Source of the DNA: an uncultured Prevotella sp.
GTDB taxonomy: Bacteria; Bacteroidota; Bacteroidia; Bacteroidales; Bacteroidaceae
Direction of reading: 5' to 3'
Assembly (NCBI GenBank): GCA_944319945.1
Contig: CALUFN010000085.1
Location: 1 to 35,285 of the forward strand
Length of the DNA: 35,285 nucleotides
Below the pieces are notes generated by a model, which was not told the origin of the DNA, ran no database searches, and saw nothing but the letters and a program-made list of their open reading frames with translations. The translations under genes and the position numbers were made by a program. This document shows, one piece after another, positions 1-8,353 of the stretch. Every line of letters begins with the position of its first letter. Position 1 is the first letter of the stretch.

Positions 1-50
1 GAAAACAGAATCCAGATATAAGGAGAAACTTATAACTGAATCCTGTTTCC
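1..50. repeat. Imperfect 22-bp inverted repeat (stem-loop)
   Basis: Bases 1-22 and 29-50 are complementary at 18 of 22 positions, with a six-base loop GAGAAA. The stem spans the putative transposase stop codon and could terminate or stabilise that transcript. It may extend beyond the left edge. Confidence 0.6.
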
Positions 51-76
51 ATTTACACAAAATTTTGGACAGTGTC
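1..76 (+). mobile_element. Probable right end of an IS256-type insertion sequence (partial)
   Basis: The first bases read ENRIQI then a stop (1-21), which resembles the short basic C-terminus of IS256/mutator transposases. At 52-76 the sequence TTTACACAAAATTTTGG followed by GACAGTGTC resembles the terminal inverted repeat of IS256 elements, about 30 bp after the stop, which is the usual distance. Between them lies an imperfect hairpin (1-22 against 29-50). The rest of the element is outside the window, so the call rests on end similarity recalled from memory, and confidence is modest. Confidence 0.4.
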
Positions 77-161
77 TTAAAGAAATAAGTGGCCTGCGGA
101 ATTTGTAATATATGGATTCACAGACCTTATGGAGCTTTATAATCGCTGTTTCATCCCCGAT

Positions 162-1508
162 TTATAGACGAGTGATTTTTAATACTGTTTCGGTTGTTTT
201 TGTTATTCGATAGCGGTTGTCCGGGCGTTGGCTTACCAGCCAGATGATATTGTCTTTAGCATCCGTTATCACGAGTTGTCGTTGTTTGTCGAACAGATTC
301 ATTTTCTTGTCTGTAAGATAATCACTTACGAGTTTTGATCCGTTCATTCCGAATGGAATAAAGCGATCCCCGTTAACCGTATTTCTAACAGTTAATGGCA
401 TCTGTATTTTAGATATGTCAGCATAGCAGCAATTAGATTCTTTTTGTATTGTTATGCCTTGCTTGCAATCAATTAGCTCTATCCTGAATTTCACGTCTTC
501 ACCGTAGGCGTACACACCTTCTTCAGGTATAATCATCCTTTTACTCCCGTTATAGTTAAAAGGCTCAATTATAATGCAATTGCGGTCGATTAGTAATTGG
601 TGAGTCTGCGAAAAAAACACTTTGCCCGGTTCAGTTTCCATCATTTGGTGGATTTGTTCGATTTGGGGCGGATTGAATGTATAGTCTCTTAGAATATTAA
701 AAAGTATCTCTTCTGATAATGTTTCGGTTTGAAGTACGGTCGTGTTTAAGCGTATTCTGCCGTTACATTCTTTTATTACGATCCTGTTTTTAGCATTTTC
801 AATTAATTCGTCCGTCGCATTTACGATTGCACCGATACGTTTTGCCGTCTTGGCTATGCTTTCATTTATGTTTGGATTTATCCTTTTCATTATCGGCAGT
901 ATGTCGAGGCGTATCTTGTTCCTTACTACGTCGTCAATAAGATTGGTGCTGTCGATAACGAATCCCTGCTTTGCATCATGCAAAGTATCTTCGATTTCCT
1001 TACGCGTAACGCATAACAGCGGACGTATGATATTGCCGTTTTGGGGTTTTATGCCTGTTAGTCCGTGGATGCCAGTTCCCCTTATGAGATTCAATAATAC
1101 GGTCTCAACGGAGTCGTCTTGATGGTGTGCGATGCATACGGCCGACATGTCGAGATCTTTTAACAGGCTGTCAAAGAAAGAATAGCGCAGGCGGCGTGCC
1201 GCCATTTCTATGCTTATTTTTCTTAATTGGGCAAAACTTATGGTGTCAAAATGGGTTGTATGGAGTGCAATGTCGTTTTTCTTACAAAAGTCCGTGCAGA
1301 AGTTTTCGTCCCGCTTGGATTCCTCACCCCGTAGGTTGAAGTTGCAATGAGCGGCTTCAATCTTGTATCCCAACTCTTTTAGGGTTAGCGCAAGGATAAC
1401 GCTGTCGGCTCCGCCGGACAGTGCCACGAGATATTTGCAGTCTTTTCTTAAAAGGCTGTTCTCTGAAATATACTTTGATATTTTCTGTAAGAAAGACTTA
1501 TTCAACAT
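162..1508 (-). CDS. tilS: tRNA(Ile)-lysidine synthetase TilS
   Basis: TilS uses ATP and lysine to convert the wobble cytidine of the CAU-anticodon tRNA-Ile to lysidine, so that the tRNA reads AUA; it is normally essential and cytoplasmic. The N-terminal half carries the PP-loop motif SGGADS at residues 31-36, followed by the typical HCNFNLRGEES and AHHQDDSVET segments of the ATP pyrophosphatase fold. The middle and C-terminal parts match the TilS substrate-binding and C-terminal domains (for example VNGDRFIPFG near residue 380). The length of 448 residues is normal for Bacteroidetes. The ATG at 1508 overlaps the end of rlmI by 11 bp, so the two are translationally coupled. No clear terminator follows it. 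Confidence 0.96.
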   Translation of the reverse strand: MLNKSFLQKISKYISENSLLRKDCKYLVALSGGADSVILALTLKELGYKIEAAHCNFNLRGEESKRDENFCTDFCKKNDIALHTTHFDTISFAQLRKISIEMAARRLRYSFFDSLLKDLDMSAVCIAHHQDDSVETVLLNLIRGTGIHGLTGIKPQNGNIIRPLLCVTRKEIEDTLHDAKQGFVIDSTNLIDDVVRNKIRLDILPIMKRINPNINESIAKTAKRIGAIVNATDELIENAKNRIVIKECNGRIRLNTTVLQTETLSEEILFNILRDYTFNPPQIEQIHQMMETEPGKVFFSQTHQLLIDRNCIIIEPFNYNGSKRMIIPEEGVYAYGEDVKFRIELIDCKQGITIQKESNCCYADISKIQMPLTVRNTVNGDRFIPFGMNGSKLVSDYLTDKKMNLFDKQRQLVITDAKDNIIWLVSQRPDNRYRITKTTETVLKITRL

Positions 1509-2679
1509 ATAAGACCAAACCTTTTAGATATTCTCCTTCAGGGTGATAAATATTTATTGGGTGATCTGCAGGCTGGTGAAGCTGATGAAGAATCCTTACA
1601 TTGCGCTTGGCCATTGTTGAGGCCGTGAACACAGCGTTTCGGAAATTTTCTTTTGTTACGACTTGACTGCAACTGAAAGTGAAAAGGATTCCCCCCGGTT
1701 TTATCCGTTCGAGGGCTTTTACGTTGAGACGCGTATATCCTTTCAACGCATTGTGTAATGCCGCCCTGTGTTTTGCGAAAGCAGGCGGATCAAGTATGAT
1801 GAGGTCATATTTGTCATCGGCCGAATCAAGGAACTTGAATGCGTCTTCGCAGAATGCCTGATGTCTCTTGTCGCCCGGGAAGTTCAATTCCACGTTGGCG
1901 TTGGTCAGTTCTATTGCTTTTGCGCTGCTGTCAACCGAATGTACGAGCTTCGCTTGTCCGCGCATGGCGTAAAATGAGAATCCGCCCGTGTAACAGAACA
2001 TGTTAAGAACGGTCTTGCCTTTTGAATAGCGTTCCAGCAAACTGCGATTGTTTCTCTGGTCAACGAAGAATCCTGTTTTTTGTCCTTTTAACCAATCCAC
2101 GTGGAATTTCAGTCCGTTTTCGACCGCAACGTTGTTGTCGCATCCTCCGTAGATGAATCCGTTTTCCTGTCCTAATTCTGCTTTATATGGCAGGGTGGTC
2201 TCGCTTTTATAGAAAACGTTTTCTATTCTTTCGCCCATAACCTCAAGCAGTTGGCGTGTTATGGCATTGCGGCATACATGCATGCCTACGCTGTGGGCTT
2301 GCATGACGGCTGTTTTCCCGTAACAATCAATCACCAGTCCCGGCAGGTTGTCGCCTTCTCCATGTACAAGCCTGAACGTATTGTTTTGCGGATTATCGGC
2401 TATTCCGATGCTTTGACGCATTTTCAGGGCCGAAGACAGACGCTCGTACCAAAAAGCGTCGTCTATTTCTATGTCGTGAAACGACAACACCCTGACGGCA
2501 ATGCTTCCTATCTGAAAATGCCCGACGGCTATGAATCCGCCGTCTGAAGATATCACCTTAACGATGTCTCCCTCTTCTATTCCGTCGTCAATATGGCTTA
2601 TGGCTCCGGAAAACACCCACGGATGAAAACGTTTCAGGCTTTCTTCCTTACCTTTCTTTAAATATATGTTCTTATACAT
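1498..2679 (-). CDS. rlmI: 23S rRNA cytosine-5 methyltransferase, RlmI family
   Basis: This class I SAM-dependent methyltransferase belongs to the RlmI/YccW family, which makes m5C in 23S rRNA (C1962 in E. coli). The N-terminal 70 residues form a PUA-like RNA-binding domain (FHPWVFSGAI). The catalytic domain shows the SAM loop NMFCYTGGFSFYA, the acidic motif SVDSSAKAIELT, the DPPAFAKH motif and the FSCSQ segment carrying the usual nucleophilic cysteine region. The length of 393 residues is full. It overlaps the exonuclease gene upstream by 8 bp and tilS downstream by 11 bp, so the three genes form one compact RNA-related operon. The exact target base in this organism is inferred from the family. 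Confidence 0.93.
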   Translation of the reverse strand: MYKNIYLKKGKEESLKRFHPWVFSGAISHIDDGIEEGDIVKVISSDGGFIAVGHFQIGSIAVRVLSFHDIEIDDAFWYERLSSALKMRQSIGIADNPQNNTFRLVHGEGDNLPGLVIDCYGKTAVMQAHSVGMHVCRNAITRQLLEVMGERIENVFYKSETTLPYKAELGQENGFIYGGCDNNVAVENGLKFHVDWLKGQKTGFFVDQRNNRSLLERYSKGKTVLNMFCYTGGFSFYAMRGQAKLVHSVDSSAKAIELTNANVELNFPGDKRHQAFCEDAFKFLDSADDKYDLIILDPPAFAKHRAALHNALKGYTRLNVKALERIKPGGILFTFSCSQVVTKENFRNAVFTASTMAKRNVRILHQLHQPADHPINIYHPEGEYLKGLVLYVE

Positions 2680-3313
2680 TCAATTCAATTTTTTGTTCAT
2701 CTGTCCTTACCAATTTATAATCTCCGGTCTTTTCAAGCCTGCACAACTCTTCATAAAGGTTGATGCATGCCCATGCGTCCGTTGCCGCATACGTCTTCTG
2801 ACTGTCGCTTAGCACGTCGGACTCCCAGTTGCTGAGCCTTACGCTTTTACTGATTTTCTGGTGGAAAAAGTTTGCGTATAGCTTTTGCAGGCTCATGTCT
2901 TCTACTCCCAACTCGCCTACGTGTTTCTGCAAGTCGATGAAGTTGCCAGGGGTGAAGTCTGCCCTTTTGTGCAATGATAAGATGTCATCGCGCAGCGAAA
3001 GACCTATTTTGGGGATTTTGACATCTTCGAGCAGGCGTATTATGGCGGGAGTTATTCCTGTAAGATTTAGTCGGAATAAGAAACAAGTGTCATGCGTGGA
3101 TACTTGCAGCAACGCCACGTCGTGGGATTGGCCTTTCCTGAAAGACGGCTTTGTCTCGGTGTCAACTCCCAAGATTTCTTGCGTTAGCAGGTAGTCTACG
3201 GCTTTTTCGGTTTCCGCTTTAGTGTTAATGACGAATATGCGCCCGTTGAAAACGGCGCGCGGCAACGCCTTTATGTTTTGTTTATCGTACTTATTATATA
3301 TTACTTTTTCCAT
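2672..3313 (-). CDS. DEDDy-type 3'-5' exonuclease (RNase D-like)
   Basis: The 213 residues form a single DnaQ-like exonuclease domain. The three Exo motifs are visible: VDTETKPS (Exo I, D-x-E), GLSLRDDILSL (Exo II, D) and YAATDAWA (Exo III, Y-x3-D), which marks the DEDDy class. There is no HRDC domain, so it is shorter than E. coli RNase D and resembles the single-domain exonucleases common in Bacteroidetes. The substrate is likely RNA given the operon with rlmI and tilS, but DNA cannot be excluded. It is the first gene of the minus-strand operon; a -7 box lies about 45 bp upstream. Confidence 0.9.
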   Translation of the reverse strand: MEKVIYNKYDKQNIKALPRAVFNGRIFVINTKAETEKAVDYLLTQEILGVDTETKPSFRKGQSHDVALLQVSTHDTCFLFRLNLTGITPAIIRLLEDVKIPKIGLSLRDDILSLHKRADFTPGNFIDLQKHVGELGVEDMSLQKLYANFFHQKISKSVRLSNWESDVLSDSQKTYAATDAWACINLYEELCRLEKTGDYKLVRTDEQKIELNV

Positions 3314-3358
3314 TTGCTAAAACTCGGGAAGCCTGAAACTGGCTCCATAAACGGTTTG

Positions 3359-3366
3359 CAAAAATA
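3359..3366 (-). promoter_or_regulatory. Candidate -7 box for the exonuclease-rlmI-tilS operon
   Basis: TATTTTTG on the minus strand matches the Bacteroidetes -7 consensus TAnnTTTG and lies 46 bp before the exonuclease start. I see no convincing -33 TTTG at the expected distance. Confidence 0.5.
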
Positions 3367-3410
3367 CATAAAAAAGATGATTGTTATGGCTTATTCTGAC
3401 ATTTTTCAAT

Positions 3411-3418
3411 TACTTTTG
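3411..3418 (+). promoter_or_regulatory. Candidate -7 box for ftsK
   Basis: TACTTTTG matches TAnnTTTG and ends 23 bp before the ftsK start codon. The -33 region is weak. This box and the one at 3359-3366 would make a divergent promoter pair in a 128-bp gap. Confidence 0.5.
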
Positions 3419-3441
3419 CAAATAAAATTTCAAATGCACTG

Positions 3442-5883
3442 ATGGTTAAGAAAAAAAACAAGCAACTCGGAAAATCATTTAGCGAGGTTATAGGCTTAAA
3501 CAACATACTGCAAAACGACGTTGTCAACTTCATTGTCGGGTTAATCCTGATTTTTTTGTCGATATATGTAATAATCGCGTTCATTTCTTTTTTTTCTACG
3601 GGACAATATGACCAAAGCCTCATATTAGACCATAATCCGCAGGAAGTCTTAAATAAGAATAGGGAATTTAAGAACAGTTGCGGCTCGTTCGGGGCTTTCG
3701 TCTCATACTTTTTCATATCAAGATGTTTCGGTCTTTCAGCCTTTGTCATACCGATATTTATGATAATGGCCGGATTGCGCTTGGTCAAAGCATATAAGAT
3801 AAACTTGTTAAAATGGTTTATATGCCTGATGATAGCCATGATTTGGTTTTCAGTAATGGCGGCAAAGGTGCTTACACCGATAATGGGGGATAGGATCTTC
3901 AATCCCGGCGGCGATCATGGCTTGTATTGCAGCCAATGGCTTGAAAACGTCATAGGCGTTTATGGATTGATGGCTTTGCTTATCCTTTCGGCTATTGTTT
4001 TCCTTACTTATTTAAGTAAAGAGACTATTAATGTGGTACGCAACGTCTTGAACCCGGTAAGCGCATTGACAAATAAAGTGAAGTTTGACATAAAAGACGC
4101 TTCAAATAAGGTTGTCCAACCTGCCGGCGGAGTGGAGACGCTCGAAGACCCGACCGTGTTTGACGATCCTGAGACGCAGACTGTTACGTTCGCTGAGGGC
4201 GTCGGTCAAGAATCTACTCAGGTAAACGATGTGAAGGCGGATGCCGTTGAGGCCAAGAGTGGAAATAAGAACGACGGCATTCAAGACATGATAATAAATA
4301 AGGTCGAGAACGAGAGGAAGGCCGACCGGAAAGACGTGTCAGGCGCTAAGGATCTTTCCGTACCGATTAATCCGCGTGAGCCGTGGGTGAATTATAAATA
4401 TCCCACTCTTGATTTGTTGAAGAAATACGAAAACGACGGTAAGCCTTACATCGACATGAAAGAGCAGACCGCCAATAAGAACCGTATCGTAGAAGTGCTT
4501 AACAGTTTCGGGGTGCAGATCAAGACTATCATGGCGACCGTCGGACCTACGATTACGCTTTATGAGATCACTCCCGCCGAGGGTGTCAAGATATCTAAGA
4601 TCAGAAATCTTGAAGACGACATCGCGTTGAGCCTTTCAGCGTTGGGTATCCGTATCATAGCTCCGATACCCGGAAAGGGTACTATCGGAATTGAGGTGCC
4701 TAATCGACGGCAGAACATCGTCTCGATGGAAAGCATACTGAACTCTAAACGCTTTCAGGAGACAACTATGGAACTGCCGATAGCCATCGGTAAGACCATT
4801 ACGAATGAGATATTCATGGTAGACCTTGCCAAGTTGCCCCATTTGCTGGTCGCAGGAGCTACGGGGCAGGGTAAGTCTGTCGGTTTGAATGCGATTATTG
4901 CATCGTTGCTTTACAAGAAACATCCCAACGAGTTGAAATTAGTCTTAATCGACCCGAAGAAGGTGGAGTTCAGCGTCTACGCTCCGATAGCCCAGCATTT
5001 CATGGCGAAAGTGCCCGACGACAATGAAGAGCCGATAATTACTGATGTTAAGAAGGTGATCAGGACGCTTAACAGTTTGTGTAAATTAATGGACACAAGA
5101 TATGACTTGTTGAAACTGGCCGGCGCGAGAAACATTAAGGAATACAATAAGAAGTATGTGAACCATCAGCTCCGGCTGACCGACGGGCACGAATACATGC
5201 CTTATATCGTCGTGATCATCGACGAGTTCGGCGACCTCATAATGACGGCCGGCAAGGAGATAGAATTGCCTATAGCCCGTATCGCACAGCTGGCGAGGGC
5301 CGTAGGAATACACATGGTGATAGCGACGCAGCGTCCTACGGCCTCGATCATAACCGGAAACATCAAGGCTAATTTCCCCGGACGCATGGCGTTCAGGGTA
5401 AGTGCGATGATTGACTCGCGAACAATCCTAGACCGCCCTGGAGCCAACCAGCTGATAGGAAGGGGCGACTTGTTGTTCCTGAACGGTAACGAACCGGTCA
5501 GGGTGCAATGCGCATTCATCGATACTCCGGAGATAGAGCGTATCAACCAATACATAGCGAGCCAGCCCGGACCGCTCGAACCGATGGAATTACCCGAGCC
5601 TACCACTGACGATGGCGGCGACGACAATATAAAAGGTGGTTTGGAAGGACACAGCATCGATCCGTTGTTCGGCGAGGCTGCACGTCTGATAGTGCTTAGC
5701 CAGCAGGGCTCGGCGAGCATGATACAGCGTAAGTTCTCAATAGGATACAACCGTGCGGGGCGCATCATGGACCAGCTGGAAAAGGCCGGAGTAGTAGGGA
5801 CGGCACAGGGCAGCAAGCCTCGTGAAGTCTTGATACAAGACGAGAACAGCCTTGAGGCGCTTCTTGCGCAATTAAAACAGTAG
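3442..5883 (+). CDS. ftsK: DNA translocase FtsK
   Basis: FtsK is a septal, membrane-anchored, ATP-driven DNA pump that clears chromosome ends and activates XerCD recombination at dif during division. The N-terminus has four predicted membrane segments (roughly residues 28-50, 94-112, 118-140 and 170-190). An acidic, low-complexity linker follows (about 200-310). The RecA-like motor has Walker A GATGQGKS at 472-479 and Walker B VVIIDEFGDLIM. The last 70 residues form the gamma winged helix that reads KOPS (FGEAARLIVLSQQGSAS). The length of 813 residues is usual for the phylum. The next gene is lolA-like, the same ftsK-lolA neighbourhood as in E. coli. Confidence 0.97.
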   Translation: MVKKKNKQLGKSFSEVIGLNNILQNDVVNFIVGLILIFLSIYVIIAFISFFSTGQYDQSLILDHNPQEVLNKNREFKNSCGSFGAFVSYFFISRCFGLSAFVIPIFMIMAGLRLVKAYKINLLKWFICLMIAMIWFSVMAAKVLTPIMGDRIFNPGGDHGLYCSQWLENVIGVYGLMALLILSAIVFLTYLSKETINVVRNVLNPVSALTNKVKFDIKDASNKVVQPAGGVETLEDPTVFDDPETQTVTFAEGVGQESTQVNDVKADAVEAKSGNKNDGIQDMIINKVENERKADRKDVSGAKDLSVPINPREPWVNYKYPTLDLLKKYENDGKPYIDMKEQTANKNRIVEVLNSFGVQIKTIMATVGPTITLYEITPAEGVKISKIRNLEDDIALSLSALGIRIIAPIPGKGTIGIEVPNRRQNIVSMESILNSKRFQETTMELPIAIGKTITNEIFMVDLAKLPHLLVAGATGQGKSVGLNAIIASLLYKKHPNELKLVLIDPKKVEFSVYAPIAQHFMAKVPDDNEEPIITDVKKVIRTLNSLCKLMDTRYDLLKLAGARNIKEYNKKYVNHQLRLTDGHEYMPYIVVIIDEFGDLIMTAGKEIELPIARIAQLARAVGIHMVIATQRPTASIITGNIKANFPGRMAFRVSAMIDSRTILDRPGANQLIGRGDLLFLNGNEPVRVQCAFIDTPEIERINQYIASQPGPLEPMELPEPTTDDGGDDNIKGGLEGHSIDPLFGEAARLIVLSQQGSASMIQRKFSIGYNRAGRIMDQLEKAGVVGTAQGSKPREVLIQDENSLEALLAQLKQ

Positions 5884-5959
5884 GATTTGCCTGCTGTCAT
5901 GAACGTCGCAAATACGTTTAACTTACGACGATAAATAACCGTAAAATCATATTTGACTT

Positions 5960-6562
5960 ATGAAAAGATTATGTCTCATCCTATTTGTCATGCTGTCGGC
6001 AATGGGGATTTACGCTCAAAATGCAGCCCAGGCGCGCAAGATATTAGACAAGACGGCGGCAATGGTAGGGCGCAAGGGGGGAGCCAGTGCTAATTTCAGC
6101 GTAAGCGGAAAGTACGGCAACTCGTCAGGTACGATCTCAATAAAGGGTAATAAGTTTCACGCCAAAACGGCTCAGGCCATAGTTTGGTACGACGGTAAGA
6201 CGCAATGGACTTACATGAAAAACACCCAAGAGGTGAACGTCAGTGCGCCGACCGAGGCGCAACAGCAGTCAATGAATCCGTATAAGTTTGTCAATATCTA
6301 CAAGAACGGGTTCAAACTGGGCATGAAGAACGTTTCCGGAGGCTGGCAGATACATCTGTATGCAACCAACCAAAGTCGCACGATTAAGGAAATGTACATA
6401 ACCATCGGTAAGAATTATTATCCCAAGACGATAAAGATGAGGCAGGGTAGTGGTTGGACAACGATAAGCGTCTCTAACTTTAAGGCGCAGAATATCAGTG
6501 ACTCCGTGTTCCGTTTTAATCAGAAAGATTATCCCCAAGCCGAAATTATCGACCTTAGGTGA
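5960..6562 (+). CDS. lolA: LolA-like outer-membrane lipoprotein carrier
   Basis: The 200 residues start with a signal peptide (hydrophobic core LILFVMLSAMGIYA, cleavage likely after residue 19). The mature part has the pattern of LolA-type half-barrels: an N-terminal helix (ARKILDKTAAMV) followed by regular antiparallel strands (ASANFSVSG, GTISIKGNKF, IVWYDGKTQWTY). The family shuttles lipoproteins through the periplasm from LolCDE to the outer membrane. The position directly after ftsK supports the identity, because ftsK-lolA is a conserved pair in many bacteria. Sequence divergence in this phylum is high, so the exact cargo is inferred. A hairpin terminator follows at 6573-6622. Confidence 0.8.
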   Translation: MKRLCLILFVMLSAMGIYAQNAAQARKILDKTAAMVGRKGGASANFSVSGKYGNSSGTISIKGNKFHAKTAQAIVWYDGKTQWTYMKNTQEVNVSAPTEAQQQSMNPYKFVNIYKNGFKLGMKNVSGGWQIHLYATNQSRTIKEMYITIGKNYYPKTIKMRQGSGWTTISVSNFKAQNISDSVFRFNQKDYPQAEIIDLR

Positions 6563-6572
6563 ATGTTTTGTT

Positions 6573-6622
6573 TAAGACTGGCGGGCGGACCATAAAGGGG
6601 TGCGCTTGCCGGTCTTATTGTT
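6573..6622 (+). terminator. Hairpin terminator after the lolA-like gene
   Basis: TAAGACTGGC (6573-6582) pairs with GCCGGTCTTA (6608-6617) with one G-T wobble, followed by TTGTTT. It separates lolA from the DUF5687 gene, which starts 24 bp later. Confidence 0.65.
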
Positions 6623-6646
6623 TCTCGACATTAATCCCGTATAGAT

Positions 6647-8146
6647 ATGAACAAATTACAGTTGTTGCGCGAATTGCGACGGCACATCAAGCTGTCGGAG
6701 AGGCGCAGCTTGGCGTATGAGCAGAACAAGGCGGCCAAGCTGCTGATGTATCTTGGCGGTGCGTTCGTCTTGTTGTACTTGGTTTTCATAGCCATAATGT
6801 TGGCCGTGGTCGCGTTGGGGGCCGAGTCGTACACTTCTTATGAGATCTTGTTCGGACTGTTGCCTTTTTTCCTCGTCATCGACTTCCTGTTCAGGTTCCT
6901 CGCCCAGCAGACTCCCGTGCAATTAGTCAAGCCGTACATGCTGTTGCCTATTCCGAGATACACTTGCGTCGAGATGTTCATCATTTCGAGCGTGGTTTCT
7001 CCAAACAATTTCGTATGGTTGGCCGTCACTGTGCCTTACGCCATAATGACCGTTCTTTTCAGCGAGGGCTTCTTTGCGGCTCTTGCCGTCGTCGTGGCGT
7101 TCCAGTTGCTCATAGTCGTCAACAGCCAATGGTACATGCTGGTGCGTACATTGATAAACCAAAGCCTTAAGTGGTGGGCTTTGCCCGTGGCCGTCTATGC
7201 GGTGATATTCTCGCCTGCTTATTTGCAGGATTTCGACAAGCTGTTTTCATTATATTCGGCTTTGGGCGGAGGCTTTGCGTTCTGGCATCCTTTATATTAT
7301 CTCGCCGTATTGCTGTTGTTGGCGGCGTTTGTCGAGGTGAATAAAAGGGTGCAGTTTCATTTTACGTACAATGAAAGTGCCGGAACGGAGGAAAAGAAGC
7401 TGAAAACCGTATCGGAATTGCGCCTGTTCGACCGTTACGGAGATATGGGCGAATATCTTAAACTTGAGGTTAAGAGCCTTATGCGCAATAAGAACATGCG
7501 TAAGTCGTTCTTGTTCGGCACGATATTCGTTGTCGTGTTAAGTCTCGTCATCTCGTTTACGGATCTATACGACGATGATGTGTATAAGGCTTTTTGGGTG
7601 GTCTACACTTTCGTGCTTTACGGTGCGTTGATGATGATAAAGATTATGAGTGCCGAGGGGAATTATATCGACGGATTGATGATTCATAAGGAAAACATCA
7701 TGCAGCTGTTAAGGGCTAAATATTATTTCTACAGTATGATGCTCTTGCTGCCGTTTCTCCTTATGTTGCCTACGGTGTTTACGGGTAAATATACGTTGCT
7801 TTCGATGCTTTCGATGATGTCTTTTACGGCAGGCCCCGTCTATTGCCTGTTGATGCAGATGGCCGTTTACAATAGGCAGACCATTCCGCTCAACACGAAA
7901 TTCATCAGCAAGGGCAATATTGAGAACAACTATTTCCAACTTGTGGCGGAGATGCTGGCAATGTTCGCCCCCGTTTGCATCATATCGGTGTTGAAAGCCT
8001 TATGCGGCGAAACCGTTACGTATGTCATTCTGCTGCTGGTCGGGTTGGTATTCGTGTCTGCCCATAAGTTATGGATCCGTAACATTTACCGCCGCTTCAT
8101 GAAAAGGCGTTATGCCAATATGGAAAGTTTCAGGGCTACGAGATAA
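6647..8146 (+). CDS. DUF5687 family integral membrane protein (ABC-2 permease-like)
   Basis: The 499 residues contain about ten to twelve hydrophobic segments, with a long cytoplasmic loop near residues 235-280 (NKRVQFHFTY to LEVKSLMRNK). The sequence resembles the Bacteroidetes family DUF5687, which looks like the permease half of an ABC exporter; in many genomes an ATPase gene sits next to it. No ATPase gene is adjacent here: upstream is lolA and downstream is the convergent tex. The N-terminus MNKLQLLRELRRHIKLSERR is short, basic and cytoplasmic, typical of these permeases. The substrate is unknown. A 22-bp repeat array with a strong terminator hairpin follows. Confidence 0.75.
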   Translation: MNKLQLLRELRRHIKLSERRSLAYEQNKAAKLLMYLGGAFVLLYLVFIAIMLAVVALGAESYTSYEILFGLLPFFLVIDFLFRFLAQQTPVQLVKPYMLLPIPRYTCVEMFIISSVVSPNNFVWLAVTVPYAIMTVLFSEGFFAALAVVVAFQLLIVVNSQWYMLVRTLINQSLKWWALPVAVYAVIFSPAYLQDFDKLFSLYSALGGGFAFWHPLYYLAVLLLLAAFVEVNKRVQFHFTYNESAGTEEKKLKTVSELRLFDRYGDMGEYLKLEVKSLMRNKNMRKSFLFGTIFVVVLSLVISFTDLYDDDVYKAFWVVYTFVLYGALMMIKIMSAEGNYIDGLMIHKENIMQLLRAKYYFYSMMLLLPFLLMLPTVFTGKYTLLSMLSMMSFTAGPVYCLLMQMAVYNRQTIPLNTKFISKGNIENNYFQLVAEMLAMFAPVCIISVLKALCGETVTYVILLLVGLVFVSAHKLWIRNIYRRFMKRRYANMESFRATR

Positions 8147-8171
8147 TTTGTAGTTATCCTCATGTATATTT

Positions 8172-8212
8172 GCAATATGCCGCCTTTGACATTCACAAAG
8201 GCGGCATATTGC
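8172..8212. terminator. Perfect 17-bp inverted repeat between convergent genes
   Basis: GCAATATGCCGCCTTTG (8172-8188) and its exact complement (8196-8212) flank a 7-base loop. It is placed to end transcription from the DUF5687 gene and possibly tex. The two arms are also the first two units of the 22-bp array 8174-8261. Confidence 0.7.
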
Positions 8213-8261
8213 GTTATAAAAGGATGTCTTTTGCGGCCTAAAAGGCCGCTTTTTGCATACT
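8174..8261. repeat. 22-bp repeat array, locus 1 (four units)
   Basis: Units begin at 8174, 8196, 8218 and 8240, exactly 22 bp apart. Each carries all or part of the core AAAAGG-N3-CCTTTT: the first has only the CCTTT half (8183-8187), the second CAAAGGCGG, the third AAAAGGATGTCTTTTGC, the fourth AAAAGGCCGCTTTTTGC. Three of the four spacers begin TGC. The array lies between the convergent DUF5687 and tex genes. See the matching arrays at 14444, 32523 and 20257. Confidence 0.8.
8233..8254 (+). terminator. GC-rich rho-independent terminator after the DUF5687 gene
   Basis: GCGGCCT (8233-8239) pairs perfectly with AGGCCGC (8243-8249) around a three-base loop and is followed by TTTTT. It is a textbook plus-strand terminator, embedded in the 22-bp array. 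Confidence 0.8.
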
Positions 8262-8353
8262 TAGTGGTTGCGCTTTCTTATGTTGTTGGTTTTCAACGTG
8301 TTATGTAATGACTCACTGAAACCGTTTTATCGACGTCTTGCCTTTGTCGGCTG

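Noticed and set aside
1-50. Integron attC-like or CRISPR-like hairpin
   Set aside because: No integrase or cassette context; the hairpin is better explained as part of the IS end.
5202-5900. 232-codon frame antisense to ftsK
   Set aside because: It overlaps the conserved FtsK motor and gamma domain on the opposite strand and has the composition of a shadow frame.
8174-8261. CRISPR array
   Set aside because: The 22-bp period leaves only about 7 bp between palindromic cores, far too short for spacers, and there are no cas genes nearby.
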